From Croceicoccus ponticola (lineage in GTDB: Bacteria; Pseudomonadota; Alphaproteobacteria; Sphingomonadales; Sphingomonadaceae), in the NCBI RefSeq assembly GCF_004004515.1, contig NZ_RXOL01000001.1, positions 806,001 to 870,000 on the forward strand: a DNA stretch of 64,000 nucleotides. The letters are read 5' to 3'. Shown piece by piece: positions 43,755 through 51,990 of the stretch. The position numbers and the translations under genes are program-made. The notes below the pieces were generated by a model that saw only the letters and a program-made list of their open reading frames with translations, ran no database searches and was not told where the DNA came from. How positions within the stretch are numbered: the stretch's first letter is position 1; every line of letters starts with the position of its first letter.

Positions 43755-44719
43755 ATGGTGAATTCGCGATTGGCCGACCGCGTGCAAGTGGCGGCCAACG
43801 GCAGCTTTCGCCGGGGACCTGGCCTTGCTCAAATCGTCAACGTGGTGGACCTCACCCCGCTGGGCTGTCGTTTGCTCGACATCTCGCGCAACCTGTCGCG
43901 CGGAGAGACGATTTCAATTCGCATCGGCAATTTCGGTCCCATCGCCGCGCACGTCCGCTGGCTGAAACTGGGGCGCGAAGCAGGTCTGGAATTTGCAATA
44001 CCGCTGCCCGATGCCGTCTTTGCCATTCTCGCGGGTCAGGATGCGGTCGATCCAGACCATCCCTATCGAGCCGAGATCATGGCCTTGCGCAACGATTTCG
44101 CCGACGTCGCGCCGACAGGTGACGCAAGTGTTCCGACGGACGAAGAACCGGCGCGAATCCACGTCGACTATGAACCGGAGCCCGTCGATATCCCGCAACA
44201 TGCCGCGGCGGCGAACGACGATCCTGTCATCACGGATCAGCGGGCGACGACGCGCGTTGCCGCCGACGATCCGGCCATGTGCATCGACGCGACGCGCGAC
44301 GCGGTCGCCGTGCGGGTGATCGATTTCTCACGCGAAGGGATGCAGCTCGGCCATACCGGGATCGACGTCGCCCCAGGTTCAAGACTTCGCTGGTGTTTCC
44401 CGACAACCAGATCGTCGACGGCGAAGTGCGGTGGAACGACGGCGAAAGCATGGGCCTGCGCGTCATCTACACGCAAGAAGAAGCGCCGATAGAACCGTCG
44501 GAACGCCCGATCGAAGTGATCGCCCCGATCATCGAGGACCATGGCGAAGCCGACATCGCGGTTGAACCGGCGAACTCTTTCCCGGAACTTCCGATCGGGC
44601 ACCTGCAACGGTTCGCCCAGTTGCTCGCGGCCGCGCGCGCTTGCGACTTCGCGGTCGTGCATGTTCGGATCGATGGCGACGGCATTTCGATGGAACTTTC
44701 GGCCGGCCCGGCCAACTGA
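43755..44719 (+). pseudogene. Double PilZ-domain protein gene, frameshifted
   Basis: The first frame starts with ATG at 43755 and gives two PilZ domains. Domain 1 has RLADRV and DLTPLG; domain 2 has the c-di-GMP motif R-ATT-R (DQRATTRV) and DFSREG. At 44371-44374, a run of four C, the frame changes: domain 2 continues as KTSLVFPDNQIVDGEVRWND, with an acidic C-terminal tail, in the frame that ends at 44719. The original frame stops at 44492 after about 38 unlike residues rich in Lys, Arg and Thr. Restoring one C (CCCCC) joins the parts into about 321 residues. This is a real inactivation, a phase-variable run or a sequencing error. It would bind c-di-GMP if intact. Confidence 0.75.
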
Positions 44720-44836
44720 TCGGCGCGGCGCTGCCACCGGCACCAAAAGCCACCATCGCGCGGTTCGTTGCAAAAATTGGCGGTTCGAAAGCGGCAAATT
44801 CCAAACGCCGTGTGTCCCACGATCGATCCGAACGAA

Positions 44837-44865
44837 AAAGGCCGAGGGCGTCGCCCCCGGCCTTT
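44837..44865 (-). terminator. Rho-independent terminator after rplA
   Basis: AAAGGCCGAGGGC (44837-44849) pairs with GCCCCCGGCCTTT (44853-44865), with one mismatch and a three-base loop. On the minus strand the stem runs into TTTTT, the expected U-tract, 33 bases past the rplA stop. It also lies downstream of the PilZ gene and may serve both directions. Confidence 0.85.
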
Positions 44866-44898
44866 AAACTTCGTGTCAGTTCTTACAGCGCGTGAAAA

Positions 44899-45597
44899 TC
44901 AGGCGCTGTAGACGTCCGACATGTCGATCTTCAGGCCCGGGCCCATCGACGACGTAATCGTGATCTTGCGCAGGTACTTGCCCTTGGCGCCAGCCGGCTT
45001 CGCCTTGACGATCGCATCGACGAAAGCGTTGTAGTTTGCCTTCAGCGCATCGTCCGAGAACGAGAGCTTGCCGATGCCGGAATGGATGATGCCCTGCTTT
45101 TCGACGCGGAATTCGACCTGGCCGCCCTTGGCGTCTTTGATCGCCTGTTCGACGTTCGGCGTAACGGTGCCCAGCTTCGGGTTCGGCATCAGGCCCTTGG
45201 GGCCCAGGATCTTACCCAGACGGCCGACGACACCCATCATGTCCGGGGTCGCGATCACGCGGTCGTAGTTCAGGTTGCCGTTCTGCATGTCTTCCATGAG
45301 ATCTTCGGCACCGACCTTGTCGGCCCCTGCGGCAAGCGCCTTTTCGGCGTTGTCACCACGTGCGAACACGGCAACCTTCATGTCCTTGCCGGTGCCCGAC
45401 GGCAGCGACACCATGCCGCGAACCATCTGGTCCGCATGGCGGGGATCGACGCCGAGGTTGAGAGCGACTTCGACAGTTTCGTCGAACTTCGCGCTCTTCA
45501 GGTCGCGCAGCGTCTGCAGCGCTTCGTCGATGCCGTACAGCTTTTCAGCGTCCAGCTTTTCGGTCAGCGACTTCTGCTTCTTGCTCAGCTTTACCAT
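44899..45597 (-). CDS. rplA: 50S ribosomal protein L1
   Basis: A 232-residue ribosomal protein of normal length that forms the L1 stalk at the E site and, in many bacteria, represses the L11-L1 mRNA. Family stretches include [20 protein letters not shown] and [18 protein letters not shown]. The start, with a GGAGGG upstream, lies four bases after the rplK stop. A terminator follows and rplJ and rplL are not next to it, so the beta operon is split here. Confidence 0.97.
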   Translation of the reverse strand: MVKLSKKQKSLTEKLDAEKLYGIDEALQTLRDLKSAKFDETVEVALNLGVDPRHADQMVRGMVSLPSGTGKDMKVAVFARGDNAEKALAAGADKVGAEDLMEDMQNGNLNYDRVIATPDMMGVVGRLGKILGPKGLMPNPKLGTVTPNVEQAIKDAKGGQVEFRVEKQGIIHSGIGKLSFSDDALKANYNAFVDAIVKAKPAGAKGKYLRKITITSSMGPGLKIDMSDVYSA

Positions 45598-45601
45598 CGT
45601 A

Positions 45602-46033
45602 TCAGCCCTCCACCACTTCGAGGCCCATCGAGCGCGCGGAGCCCTCGATGATCTTGGTCGCCTGTTCGATGTCGTTCGCGTTCAGGTCGGCCATCTTCTG
45701 TTCGGCAATCGCCTGAACGGCGCTGCGCTTGATGGTTCCGGCCGAAGTCTTGCCCGGCTCCTTCGAACCCGATTTCAGGTTCGCGGCCTTTTTCAGCAGG
45801 AACGAAGCCGGCGGCGTCTTGGTGATGAACGTGAAGCTGCGATCGGCAAAGACGGTGATGACCGTCGGGATCGGCATGCTCTTTTCGAGCTCCTGCGTGG
45901 CAGCGTTGAACTGCTTGCAGAATTCCATGATGTTGACACCACGCTGACCGAGCGCGGGGCCGATCGGCGGGGACGGATTTGCGGCGCCCGCGGGCACCTG
46001 GAGCTTGATGTAGCCCTCGATCTTCTTGGCCAT
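45602..46033 (-). CDS. rplK: 50S ribosomal protein L11
   Basis: A 143-residue ribosomal protein of the GTPase centre, contacting EF-G and RelA. Visible are [34 protein letters not shown] and the C-terminal RNA-binding domain. An AGGAGG lies six bases before the ATG. A small hairpin at 46056-46073 lies in its leader. It is tightly linked with rplA and follows nusG by 139 bases. Confidence 0.97.
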   Translation of the reverse strand: MAKKIEGYIKLQVPAGAANPSPPIGPALGQRGVNIMEFCKQFNAATQELEKSMPIPTVITVFADRSFTFITKTPPASFLLKKAANLKSGSKEPGKTSAGTIKRSAVQAIAEQKMADLNANDIEQATKIIEGSARSMGLEVVEG

Positions 46034-46055
46034 AATGGCCTCCTTTCACACTGTC

Positions 46056-46073
46056 GGACCGCAGGTGCGGCCC
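46056..46073 (-). promoter_or_regulatory. Leader hairpin upstream of rplK
   Basis: On the minus strand GGGCCGC-ACCT-GCGGTCC folds into a seven-pair stem with a four-base loop, 23 bases before the rplK start and next to its ribosome binding site. In several bacteria ribosomal protein L1 represses this operon by binding such a leader. Whether this stem resembles the L1 target is not shown by sequence alone. Confidence 0.35.
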
Positions 46074-46172
46074 TCATGATAAGCGGTTAGACGGCGGTCT
46101 TATGCCCACCTCCCGCACGGGGTCCCACGGATGGGAGAGCGCGCCCTTAGCAGGGTCGAGCCGAAATGCAAC

Positions 46173-46709
46173 TTACTTGACGAGTTCGACCTGTTCGAAG
46201 TCCAGTTCGACCGGGGTCGCGCGGCCGAAGATCGAAACGCTGACCTTGACCTTGCTCTTGTCGAAATCGAGCTCTTCGACCACGCCGTTGAAGCTGGCGA
46301 ACGGGCCGTCGAGCACCTTCACCGAATCGCCGATTTCGTAATCGACGGTGATTTCGCGCTTGGGCTGCGCGGCCATTTCGTCGCGCTGGCCGAAGTAACG
46401 GGCGGCCTCACGTTCGGAGATCGCCTGCGGCTTGCCGCCATTGCCAAGGAAGCCGGTGACCTTGGGCGTGTTCTTCACAAGGTGATAAATGTCGTCGTTC
46501 ATCGCGAGCTTGGCGAGGACATAGCCCGGCATCGTCTTGCGTTCGGACTGGATCTTCTTGCCGCGCTTGACCTCGGTCACCGTTTCGGCCGGAACCTCGA
46601 TCTGTTCGACCAGGGCTTCGAGCCCGGTGCGCTCCGCTTCGGCGAGGATGGCTTCCTTCACCTTGTTTTCAAAGCCGGAGTAGGCGTGGATGATGTACCA
46701 GCGAGCCAT
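46173..46709 (-). CDS. nusG: Transcription termination/antitermination protein NusG
   Basis: A 178-residue elongation factor with an NGN domain (WYIIHAYSGFENKVKEAIL; MPGYVLAKLAMND) and a C-terminal KOW domain (YEIGDSVKVLDGPFASFNG). The start at 46709 (MARWYI) has a ribosome binding site upstream and is the family start; the open frame extends 25 codons further without homology-like sequence. It lies 25 bases after secE. It links transcription with Rho and with ribosomes. Confidence 0.96.
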   Translation of the reverse strand: MARWYIIHAYSGFENKVKEAILAEAERTGLEALVEQIEVPAETVTEVKRGKKIQSERKTMPGYVLAKLAMNDDIYHLVKNTPKVTGFLGNGGKPQAISEREAARYFGQRDEMAAQPKREITVDYEIGDSVKVLDGPFASFNGVVEELDFDKSKVKVSVSIFGRATPVELDFEQVELVK

Positions 46710-46734
46710 GTTTTTTTCCTGCGTTCCTAGTCGA

Positions 46735-46929
46735 TCAGGCGAGCGTGAGCAGCCACTGCATGACTGCGCCGAACAGCGTGTCAATGCCGAGGAAGAAGAT
46801 CGACAGGATCAACATCAAGATGCCGACGAAGATCGCCGTGCTGATCGTTTCCTGCCGGCTCGGCCAGACGACCTTCGCCCCTTCGGCTTTCACCTGCTTG
46901 ATGAACTCTCCGGGAGTGGTCTTGGCCAT
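46735..46929 (-). CDS. secE: Preprotein translocase subunit SecE
   Basis: A 64-residue single-span inner-membrane protein of the Sec translocon. It has the amphipathic helix FIKQVKAEGAKVVWPSRQET and the membrane segment STAIFVGILMLILSIFFLGI. The ATG at 46929 has GAGGA upstream; 18 further upstream codons in frame are unlikely. It leads the secE-nusG-rplK-rplA unit. The tRNA-Trp gene that often lies just before secE in relatives is about 4.9 kb away here, on the same strand. Confidence 0.95.
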   Translation of the reverse strand: MAKTTPGEFIKQVKAEGAKVVWPSRQETISTAIFVGILMLILSIFFLGIDTLFGAVMQWLLTLA

Positions 46930-47207
46930 GTGCTTCCTCTTTGCCTTTTCGAAGCGTCGAAGTGGGTTTCGGCATCGGTCCATCGCCGCTCCGAGCGAGG
47001 CTGGGAGACGGCGGTCAGATTTCCGATGTCGGAATTACGTTGTTGCCAATAGTGCGCACTTCGCTGCGGTGCAAGGGCAGATGCACCATTCTTGCCGGGC
47101 CCCACTGCAACTTCGCCGGGTATGGCGCGCATTTGGCGCTTTCCTTCAACCGGGCCGGTCGGTAGCCGTTGTAACCGTTACGACATCGGCTTCAGCAGGA
47201 TGATTGC

Positions 47208-48755
47208 ATGAGCGTAGAAGCGCAGCCCGCCCCCGCACAGATCGAACCAGGTCTTATCGATCACGTCACGAACGTTTCGGACTTCATCTGGGGCGGAACA
47301 TGGAACGGCGATCCCGTACTCGCCATCGGGGGGCAGCCGCTACCGCCGATGACCATCGTCCTGCTGGGCGTCGGGCTGTATTTCATGTTCGGGCTGAGAT
47401 TTTATCCGATCCGCAATCTTGGCTCCGCCTTTTCCGGCCTGTTCAAAGGTCGCAAGGGCACAGGTGCGGGCGAAATCAGCCCGTTTGCCGCGCTGTCCAC
47501 CGCCCTGTCGGGACAGGTCGGCACGGGCAACCTTGCCGGTGTCGCGACGGCAATTTCGCTGGGCGGGCCGGGTGCGATATTCTGGATGTGGATCACCGCT
47601 ATCATCGGCATGGCGCTGGCCTTTGCCGAAGGTTCGCTGGCCATCCGTTATCGCGAGACGACCAGCGACGGCACCTATCGCGGCGGACCGATGAGCTACA
47701 TCATGATGGGCCTTGGCCCGAAATGGACCTGGTTGGCGGTAGTCTTCTGCATTGGCACGCTGTTCTCGGCGCTCGTCACCGGCAATTCGATTCAGGCCAA
47801 CGCGGTCGCCGACGGCTTGAACGAACTTTTCGGGATCGAGGAATGGGTCGGCGGCCTGATCACCGCCATCGCCGTGTTCGTGGTCATCATCGGCGGCATC
47901 AAGTCGATCGGCAACGTTGCGGAAAAGGTCGTGCCGTTCATGGCCTTTGCTTACGTCTTCATGGCGATCGTCGCGATTATCCTGAACATTCAGGACATTC
48001 CCGAAACCTTCAGTCGCATCTTTGGCGGAGCCTTCAACACGCAGGCGGCAAGCGGCGGCTTCATCGGCGCGGCCATCGCGCTTGCGATCCGTGCAGGCGT
48101 CGCGCGCGGCTTGTTCTCAAACGAGGCGGGTCAGGGTTCGACCCCGATCGCCCACGCCGTCGCCCAGACCGACGATCCCGAAAAGCAGGGCCGCATGGCG
48201 ATGCTGGGCACGTTCATCGACACGATCGTCATCTGCACGATGACCGCGCTGGTGATCCTTACCGTCGAGGGCCAGTTCACCGGTGCCGGCAGCGCGGTGA
48301 AGCACGCATGGCAATCGGACCTTCAAGGGTTTGCCATGACATCGGGTGCGTTCGCAGCGGCTTTCCCGATGGCGATCGGCACGATTCCCATCGGCACGCT
48401 GATCGCGTCCATCGCGCTGATCCTGTTCGTGTTCACGACCCTGCTGACGTGGAGCTATTATGGCGAGCGTGCGATCACGTTCCTTTACGACCGCGTTCCC
48501 GGATCGACCCGGGGGGGCGAAAGGATGCTCCATATCTCGTGGCGCGTGCTGTGGTGTGTGGTGATCTTTATCGGATCGTCGCAGGACCTGACGCTGGTCT
48601 GGCGGCTCGGCGACATTTCCAACGCGGCGATGGCTTTGCCCAACCTTCTGGCACTAGCCTTGCTGTCGGGCGTGGTTTTCAAGCTGGCAAAGGGACAGCG
48701 CAAGGCCGGTCGGGACCATGTACGCGCCACGCCGGAAGAGCCTGAGCAATATTGA
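47208..48755 (+). CDS. AGCS family sodium:alanine/glycine symporter
   Basis: A 515-residue inner-membrane transporter with about eleven hydrophobic segments. It matches the alanine or glycine:cation symporter family, with ALSTALSGQVGTGNLAGVATAISLGGPGAIFWMW and GVARGLFSNEAGQGSTPIAHA. AGGA precedes the ATG. It is divergent from secE across 278 bases, which hold a short GTAACCGTTAC palindrome at 47171-47181 and otherwise no clear element. A stem-loop follows its stop. The substrate is probably alanine or glycine with Na+. Confidence 0.93.
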   Translation: MSVEAQPAPAQIEPGLIDHVTNVSDFIWGGTWNGDPVLAIGGQPLPPMTIVLLGVGLYFMFGLRFYPIRNLGSAFSGLFKGRKGTGAGEISPFAALSTALSGQVGTGNLAGVATAISLGGPGAIFWMWITAIIGMALAFAEGSLAIRYRETTSDGTYRGGPMSYIMMGLGPKWTWLAVVFCIGTLFSALVTGNSIQANAVADGLNELFGIEEWVGGLITAIAVFVVIIGGIKSIGNVAEKVVPFMAFAYVFMAIVAIILNIQDIPETFSRIFGGAFNTQAASGGFIGAAIALAIRAGVARGLFSNEAGQGSTPIAHAVAQTDDPEKQGRMAMLGTFIDTIVICTMTALVILTVEGQFTGAGSAVKHAWQSDLQGFAMTSGAFAAAFPMAIGTIPIGTLIASIALILFVFTTLLTWSYYGERAITFLYDRVPGSTRGGERMLHISWRVLWCVVIFIGSSQDLTLVWRLGDISNAAMALPNLLALALLSGVVFKLAKGQRKAGRDHVRATPEEPEQY

Positions 48756-48778
48756 GGAACATCGGGCAGTGACAGGAC

Positions 48779-48810
48779 GGCGCGCGCAGCTGAAATAGGC
48801 TTCGCGCGCC
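48779..48810 (+). terminator. Stem-loop after the AGCS symporter gene
   Basis: GGCGCGCG (48779-48786) and CGCGCGCC (48803-48810) form a perfect 8-base GC stem with a 16-base loop, 23 bases past the stop. No T-run follows. It is the likely 3' end of the symporter transcript. Confidence 0.55.
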
Positions 48811-48896
48811 ATGATGTTGGCCGACAAAATGCTTGCGGCCACCGTTCCCTTTTTTCCGGGGCACATGCTCACTCCGGCGGGCTCGACAGGCAGGTT

Positions 48897-48927
48897 GCCG
48901 CCGTGACCGGGCTAGCTTCACGGTGGC
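48897..48927. repeat. Inverted repeat in the AGCS-MgtC gap
   Basis: GCCGCCGTGA (48897-48906) and TCACGGTGGC (48918-48927) pair with one mismatch around an 11-base loop, 90 bases before the MgtC/DUF4010 gene. It could be a second terminator or part of that gene's leader. The remainder of the 260-base gap shows no gene. Confidence 0.4.
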
Positions 48928-49016
48928 GCGAATTGGCGCCGGCCTTGGCTTTTTCTTGCGGCTCGACCCCATTCGATGCACTCAGGAACAAGACCTGCGA
49001 TTGATCGGATCGGCGC

Positions 49017-50303
49017 GTGCCAAGTCAAACTCTGCCTTTCGATTCCGACCTTGCGCTCAGCGTCGTGGCGGGCCTCGCGTCAGGGCTGCTGATCGGGATC
49101 GAGCGCGGCTGGCGCCAACGCGAACAGCCAAGCGGCATGCGCGTTGCGGGCATCAGGACTTTTGCGCTGATCGGCGGCATGGGTGCCTTGTCGGGCATTG
49201 TCGCCGAAGTGTTGTCGCCGATCATCGCTGCCATCCTGCTGGCGGGGTTGGTGGCCATGCTGGTGGCATCCTTCGTCAAGGAGGCCACCGGAAGCAAACG
49301 GCGTGATGCGACCACGATGGTGGCCGCGATGGTCGCGCTGTCGCTGGGTTTGCTGGCAGGGGCCGGCTATCCTGCCTTTGCCGTGGCGGGGGCTGCGGTC
49401 ACGACCTTGGTGCTTGCGCTCAGGCGACAGCTGCATGGCCTGATCGACCGGCTGAGCGACGAGGAAGTACAGGCCATCGCGCGCTACGCCGTGCTGGCGC
49501 TCGCGATCCTGCCGTTCCTGCCCGATGCGCAATTCGGGCCGTACAATGCGTGGAACCCGTTCAAGCTGTGGCTCGTGGTCCTGCTCATCACCGGGTTTTC
49601 GATTGCGGGATATGTGGCAAACCGCCTTGTCGGCGAACGCAAGGGCACGATTGCGACGGCAGTGATCGGCGGGGCCTATTCGTCCACCGCCGTAACCGCC
49701 GCGCTTTCATCACGGCTGGGCAAGGACGAGGCGGGGCCGTTTTCCACCGGCATCGCGCTGGCCAGCGCGGTGATGTACTTGCGCGTGATCCTGCTGACGG
49801 TGGTGATCGCCCCGGTCGTCACCTTGCCGCTGCTCAAATTGCTGGGTCCGGCGGCAATTGCGGCCTTTGTTGCTGCCGCATTGGTGTGGCGGTCCGAAAC
49901 GATCGGCAGCGCGGAGGGGCACCAACTGCAGAAAAAGCCGTTCGAACTGCTGCCCGCGCTGGGTTTCCTCGCGGCGGTGGCCGGGGCGTCGTTGCTGGTC
50001 AATTGGGCGCAAACCGAATTCGGAGAAACAGGCGGAGGGCTGTCGTTGTTCATTGCGGGCAGCTTTGATGTCGACGCGGCAATCGTCGCCTTTTCCGCCC
50101 TGCCGACGGGCGCGATCAGCCCGCGAATTGCCGCGATCGCGCTTGCCGGAACGGTCGGGGTCAACATGGCTTTCAAAACTGCCGTCGTCTTCGCCAATGC
50201 CAAATGGAAAGCGGGCCGCACCGCCGTTATCGCGCTGCTGTCCAGCCTTGCGGTATTGTTAGGCACGCTAGGCTGGGCGTTCGTCGCGACGTTCCTGACC
50301 TGA
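49017..50303 (+). CDS. MgtC/SapB and DUF4010 membrane protein
   Basis: A 428-residue inner-membrane protein starting at GTG 49017. The N-terminal MgtC-like part has LASGLLIGIERGWRQRE and VAGIRTFALIGGMGAL. The C-terminal DUF4010 part has about eight more hydrophobic segments, including AVIGGAYSSTAVTAALSSRLG. The fused form is common in alphaproteobacteria and its role is not established; MgtC itself affects Mg2+ adaptation and ATPase activity. It converges with the DUF1989 gene. Confidence 0.85.
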   Translation: MPSQTLPFDSDLALSVVAGLASGLLIGIERGWRQREQPSGMRVAGIRTFALIGGMGALSGIVAEVLSPIIAAILLAGLVAMLVASFVKEATGSKRRDATTMVAAMVALSLGLLAGAGYPAFAVAGAAVTTLVLALRRQLHGLIDRLSDEEVQAIARYAVLALAILPFLPDAQFGPYNAWNPFKLWLVVLLITGFSIAGYVANRLVGERKGTIATAVIGGAYSSTAVTAALSSRLGKDEAGPFSTGIALASAVMYLRVILLTVVIAPVVTLPLLKLLGPAAIAAFVAAALVWRSETIGSAEGHQLQKKPFELLPALGFLAAVAGASLLVNWAQTEFGETGGGLSLFIAGSFDVDAAIVAFSALPTGAISPRIAAIALAGTVGVNMAFKTAVVFANAKWKAGRTAVIALLSSLAVLLGTLGWAFVATFLT

Positions 50304-50322
50304 CTCGGCGTCGGTAACGCGG

Positions 50323-50919
50323 TCAGTCGATGCGGTAGTCGATCGGCTTGAACGTCCCGCCGTTGCTGGCATAGGCGGAACAGGCAGTCAGTCCGATGAC
50401 AAGGTCGACCTCGGCCCAAAACACGATGCGATCGCCCGGCTTGCCCGGCGGCGGCAACACCGCGATCGATCCGTCATTTGCCACCGGCACATTCATGAAA
50501 CAGTTGAAGGCGACGGGGATATCGTCCTCCGCAATGCCCCATGGCGACAGTGCATCGGCAAGATTGCCGAAACAGCCGCGATGGACCGGCTTGTCGGGAT
50601 AGAAATGGCGGAACGTGGCCTTGCTGCACGGGGTCAGCAGGAAATCGTGGCAGCCGACGGTGTCGTCTTCGATCGTCAACAGCACGCGCGAACGGTTGGA
50701 CCATAGCCGATGGCCGGTGGTCAGCCGCAGGGTTTCTTCGTAATCGAAAGTCCGCCCGTTCGAAATGACCTCGCGCACATCACCGCGCGCGAATGCCAGC
50801 AGGTCGGCGACCTGGCAGCCCTCCGGGTCGATCACCGTTAGCGATTGGCCGCGTTGCAGTTCAAATCCCACGCCGCTGCGCGGGGGCACGCGCTGGTCAT
50901 GCCCCACTGCCGCGTTCAT
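50323..50919 (-). CDS. Urea carboxylase-associated (DUF1989) family protein
   Basis: A 198-residue DUF1989 protein. Family stretches include LTVIDPEGCQVADLLAF, LWSNRSRVLLTIEDDTVGCHDFLLTPCS and NCFMNVPVANDGSIAVLPPPGKPGD. The ATG at 50919 overlaps the stop of the upstream YqcI/YcgG gene as ATGA; a start twelve codons earlier is less likely. Relatives form the carboxyguanidine deiminase of guanidine catabolism, but the two usual paralogous subunits and a urea carboxylase are absent here. It probably acts on a guanidino or ureido compound made by its partner. Confidence 0.85.
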   Translation of the reverse strand: MNAAVGHDQRVPPRSGVGFELQRGQSLTVIDPEGCQVADLLAFARGDVREVISNGRTFDYEETLRLTTGHRLWSNRSRVLLTIEDDTVGCHDFLLTPCSKATFRHFYPDKPVHRGCFGNLADALSPWGIAEDDIPVAFNCFMNVPVANDGSIAVLPPPGKPGDRIVFWAEVDLVIGLTACSAYASNGGTFKPIDYRID

Positions 50920-51602
50920 GCCATGTCTCGTTTGTCGCGAAACGGACATTGCCAATCCTCACCCACATGGCGGCCTGAATATTGCTGCGCTTCGCTGCTG
51001 TCGCCGTGACGCGACAGCATCGGATTGAGCGTGCCGGCTAAAGCCTCGTCCCGCTTCAGGATGGTTTCGCGAATGGTTTCGTAAAGGTTGTCTTCGCGCA
51101 GCTGGTTGAACTGATCGTGGAGATTGAACACCAGCACCGGCCGTTCAAACCGGCGCGCCGGGCGACTGGCCGCCGGGTGCATGCCGACAACAAAGAAAGC
51201 CTCGCCGCCGAAGCTGAGCGAAAAATGCGGGTCTCCGGGATCGGCGCTGACCCTGCGATCATAAGGTTGTTCAAGCCACGCGTCCTTGTCGGCCAGCGAC
51301 TGGATACGCTCCCACATCGCGGTCTCGAACCCTTTTTCGTCAAGGTCGAACGGACCCTCGAATACGAAAGCGATGGAAAGAAAGCGCGCCGTCGGGTCGT
51401 CGCGATAGGCATAGGCCCAGTCGAGCAATTCGCGATGGATGCGCACATCGTCCCACGCGCTGGTGATCGAACGGCAGGTTTCGACCTTGAGCGTCCCGCG
51501 CGACAATGCGCTTTTCGCGCCGACGCAGGGAAAAGCGCGATCGCGCACGAAATCGCGGAACGATTCCGAAATATCGCCGGAGAGAACTCCTGCGTCTGAC
51601 AT
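50916..51602 (-). CDS. YqcI/YcgG family heme-dependent oxygenase-like protein
   Basis: A 228-residue protein of the YqcI/YcgG family, with FPCVGAKSALSRGTLKVETC near residue 20 and a C-terminal GEDWQCPFRDKRDMA. A characterised member, GntA of guanitoxin biosynthesis, is a heme-dependent enzyme that N-hydroxylates a guanidine group. The start at 51602 (MSDAGVLSG) has GGAGA seven bases upstream; the longer open frame is not family-like. It is coupled by ATGA to a DUF1989 gene. N-hydroxylation of a guanidino compound is an inference from family and partner. Confidence 0.8.
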   Translation of the reverse strand: MSDAGVLSGDISESFRDFVRDRAFPCVGAKSALSRGTLKVETCRSITSAWDDVRIHRELLDWAYAYRDDPTARFLSIAFVFEGPFDLDEKGFETAMWERIQSLADKDAWLEQPYDRRVSADPGDPHFSLSFGGEAFFVVGMHPAASRPARRFERPVLVFNLHDQFNQLREDNLYETIRETILKRDEALAGTLNPMLSRHGDSSEAQQYSGRHVGEDWQCPFRDKRDMA

Positions 51603-51808
51603 GATTAAATTCTCCGGGAGACAACATTCACCCCCGACGAACCGATGCCACGGCGATCCGTTCCATTTTGCACAAATGTTAACCCGGCGATTGTTTGCAT
51701 GATCCCGGATCATTCGGGTGCAACCACCATCCGCGCGAAATCGACGCGGCCGACGCCAGAATGGCGCAACGCTGCAATATCACGACGATATCGGGAATTT
51801 CGGGTGAA

Positions 51809-51884
51809 TGGCAGGAGTGCACGGACTCGAACCGTGGGCCCTCGGTTTTGGAGACCGATGCTCTACCAACTGAGCTACACTCCT
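51809..51884 (-). tRNA. trnW: tRNA-Trp (CCA anticodon)
   Basis: On the minus strand the gene runs AGGAGTG-TAGCTCAGTTGGTAGAGCA and ends CACTCCT-G-CCA. The acceptor stem has seven pairs, the D arm AGCTCAGTTGGTAGAGC is standard, the anticodon loop CT-CCA-AA lies at about 51846-51854, and GGTTCGAGTCC forms the T loop. CCA is encoded. The anticodon CCA reads UGG. It lies between the YqcI/YcgG gene (same strand) and aat (opposite strand). Confidence 0.97.
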
Positions 51885-51990
51885 GCGGGTGGAGCGCCTC
51901 TATCGCCCTTCGCGCGGGCTGACAAGGGTATCTTGGCGCGATCGCGTCAGGCAGGTGACAAATGGCCGGATCGAGCGCATCTTGCGCGCA

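Noticed and set aside
44360-44400. Programmed -1 ribosomal frameshift in the PilZ gene
   Set aside because: The GTC GCC CCA context does not match a canonical X-XXY-YYZ slippery heptamer and no strong downstream structure was seen. A lost base in the C-run is simpler.
46930-47207. A small RNA or riboswitch in the secE-AGCS divergent region
   Set aside because: Apart from a short GTAACCGTTAC palindrome, no conserved-looking fold such as a glycine riboswitch could be recognised.
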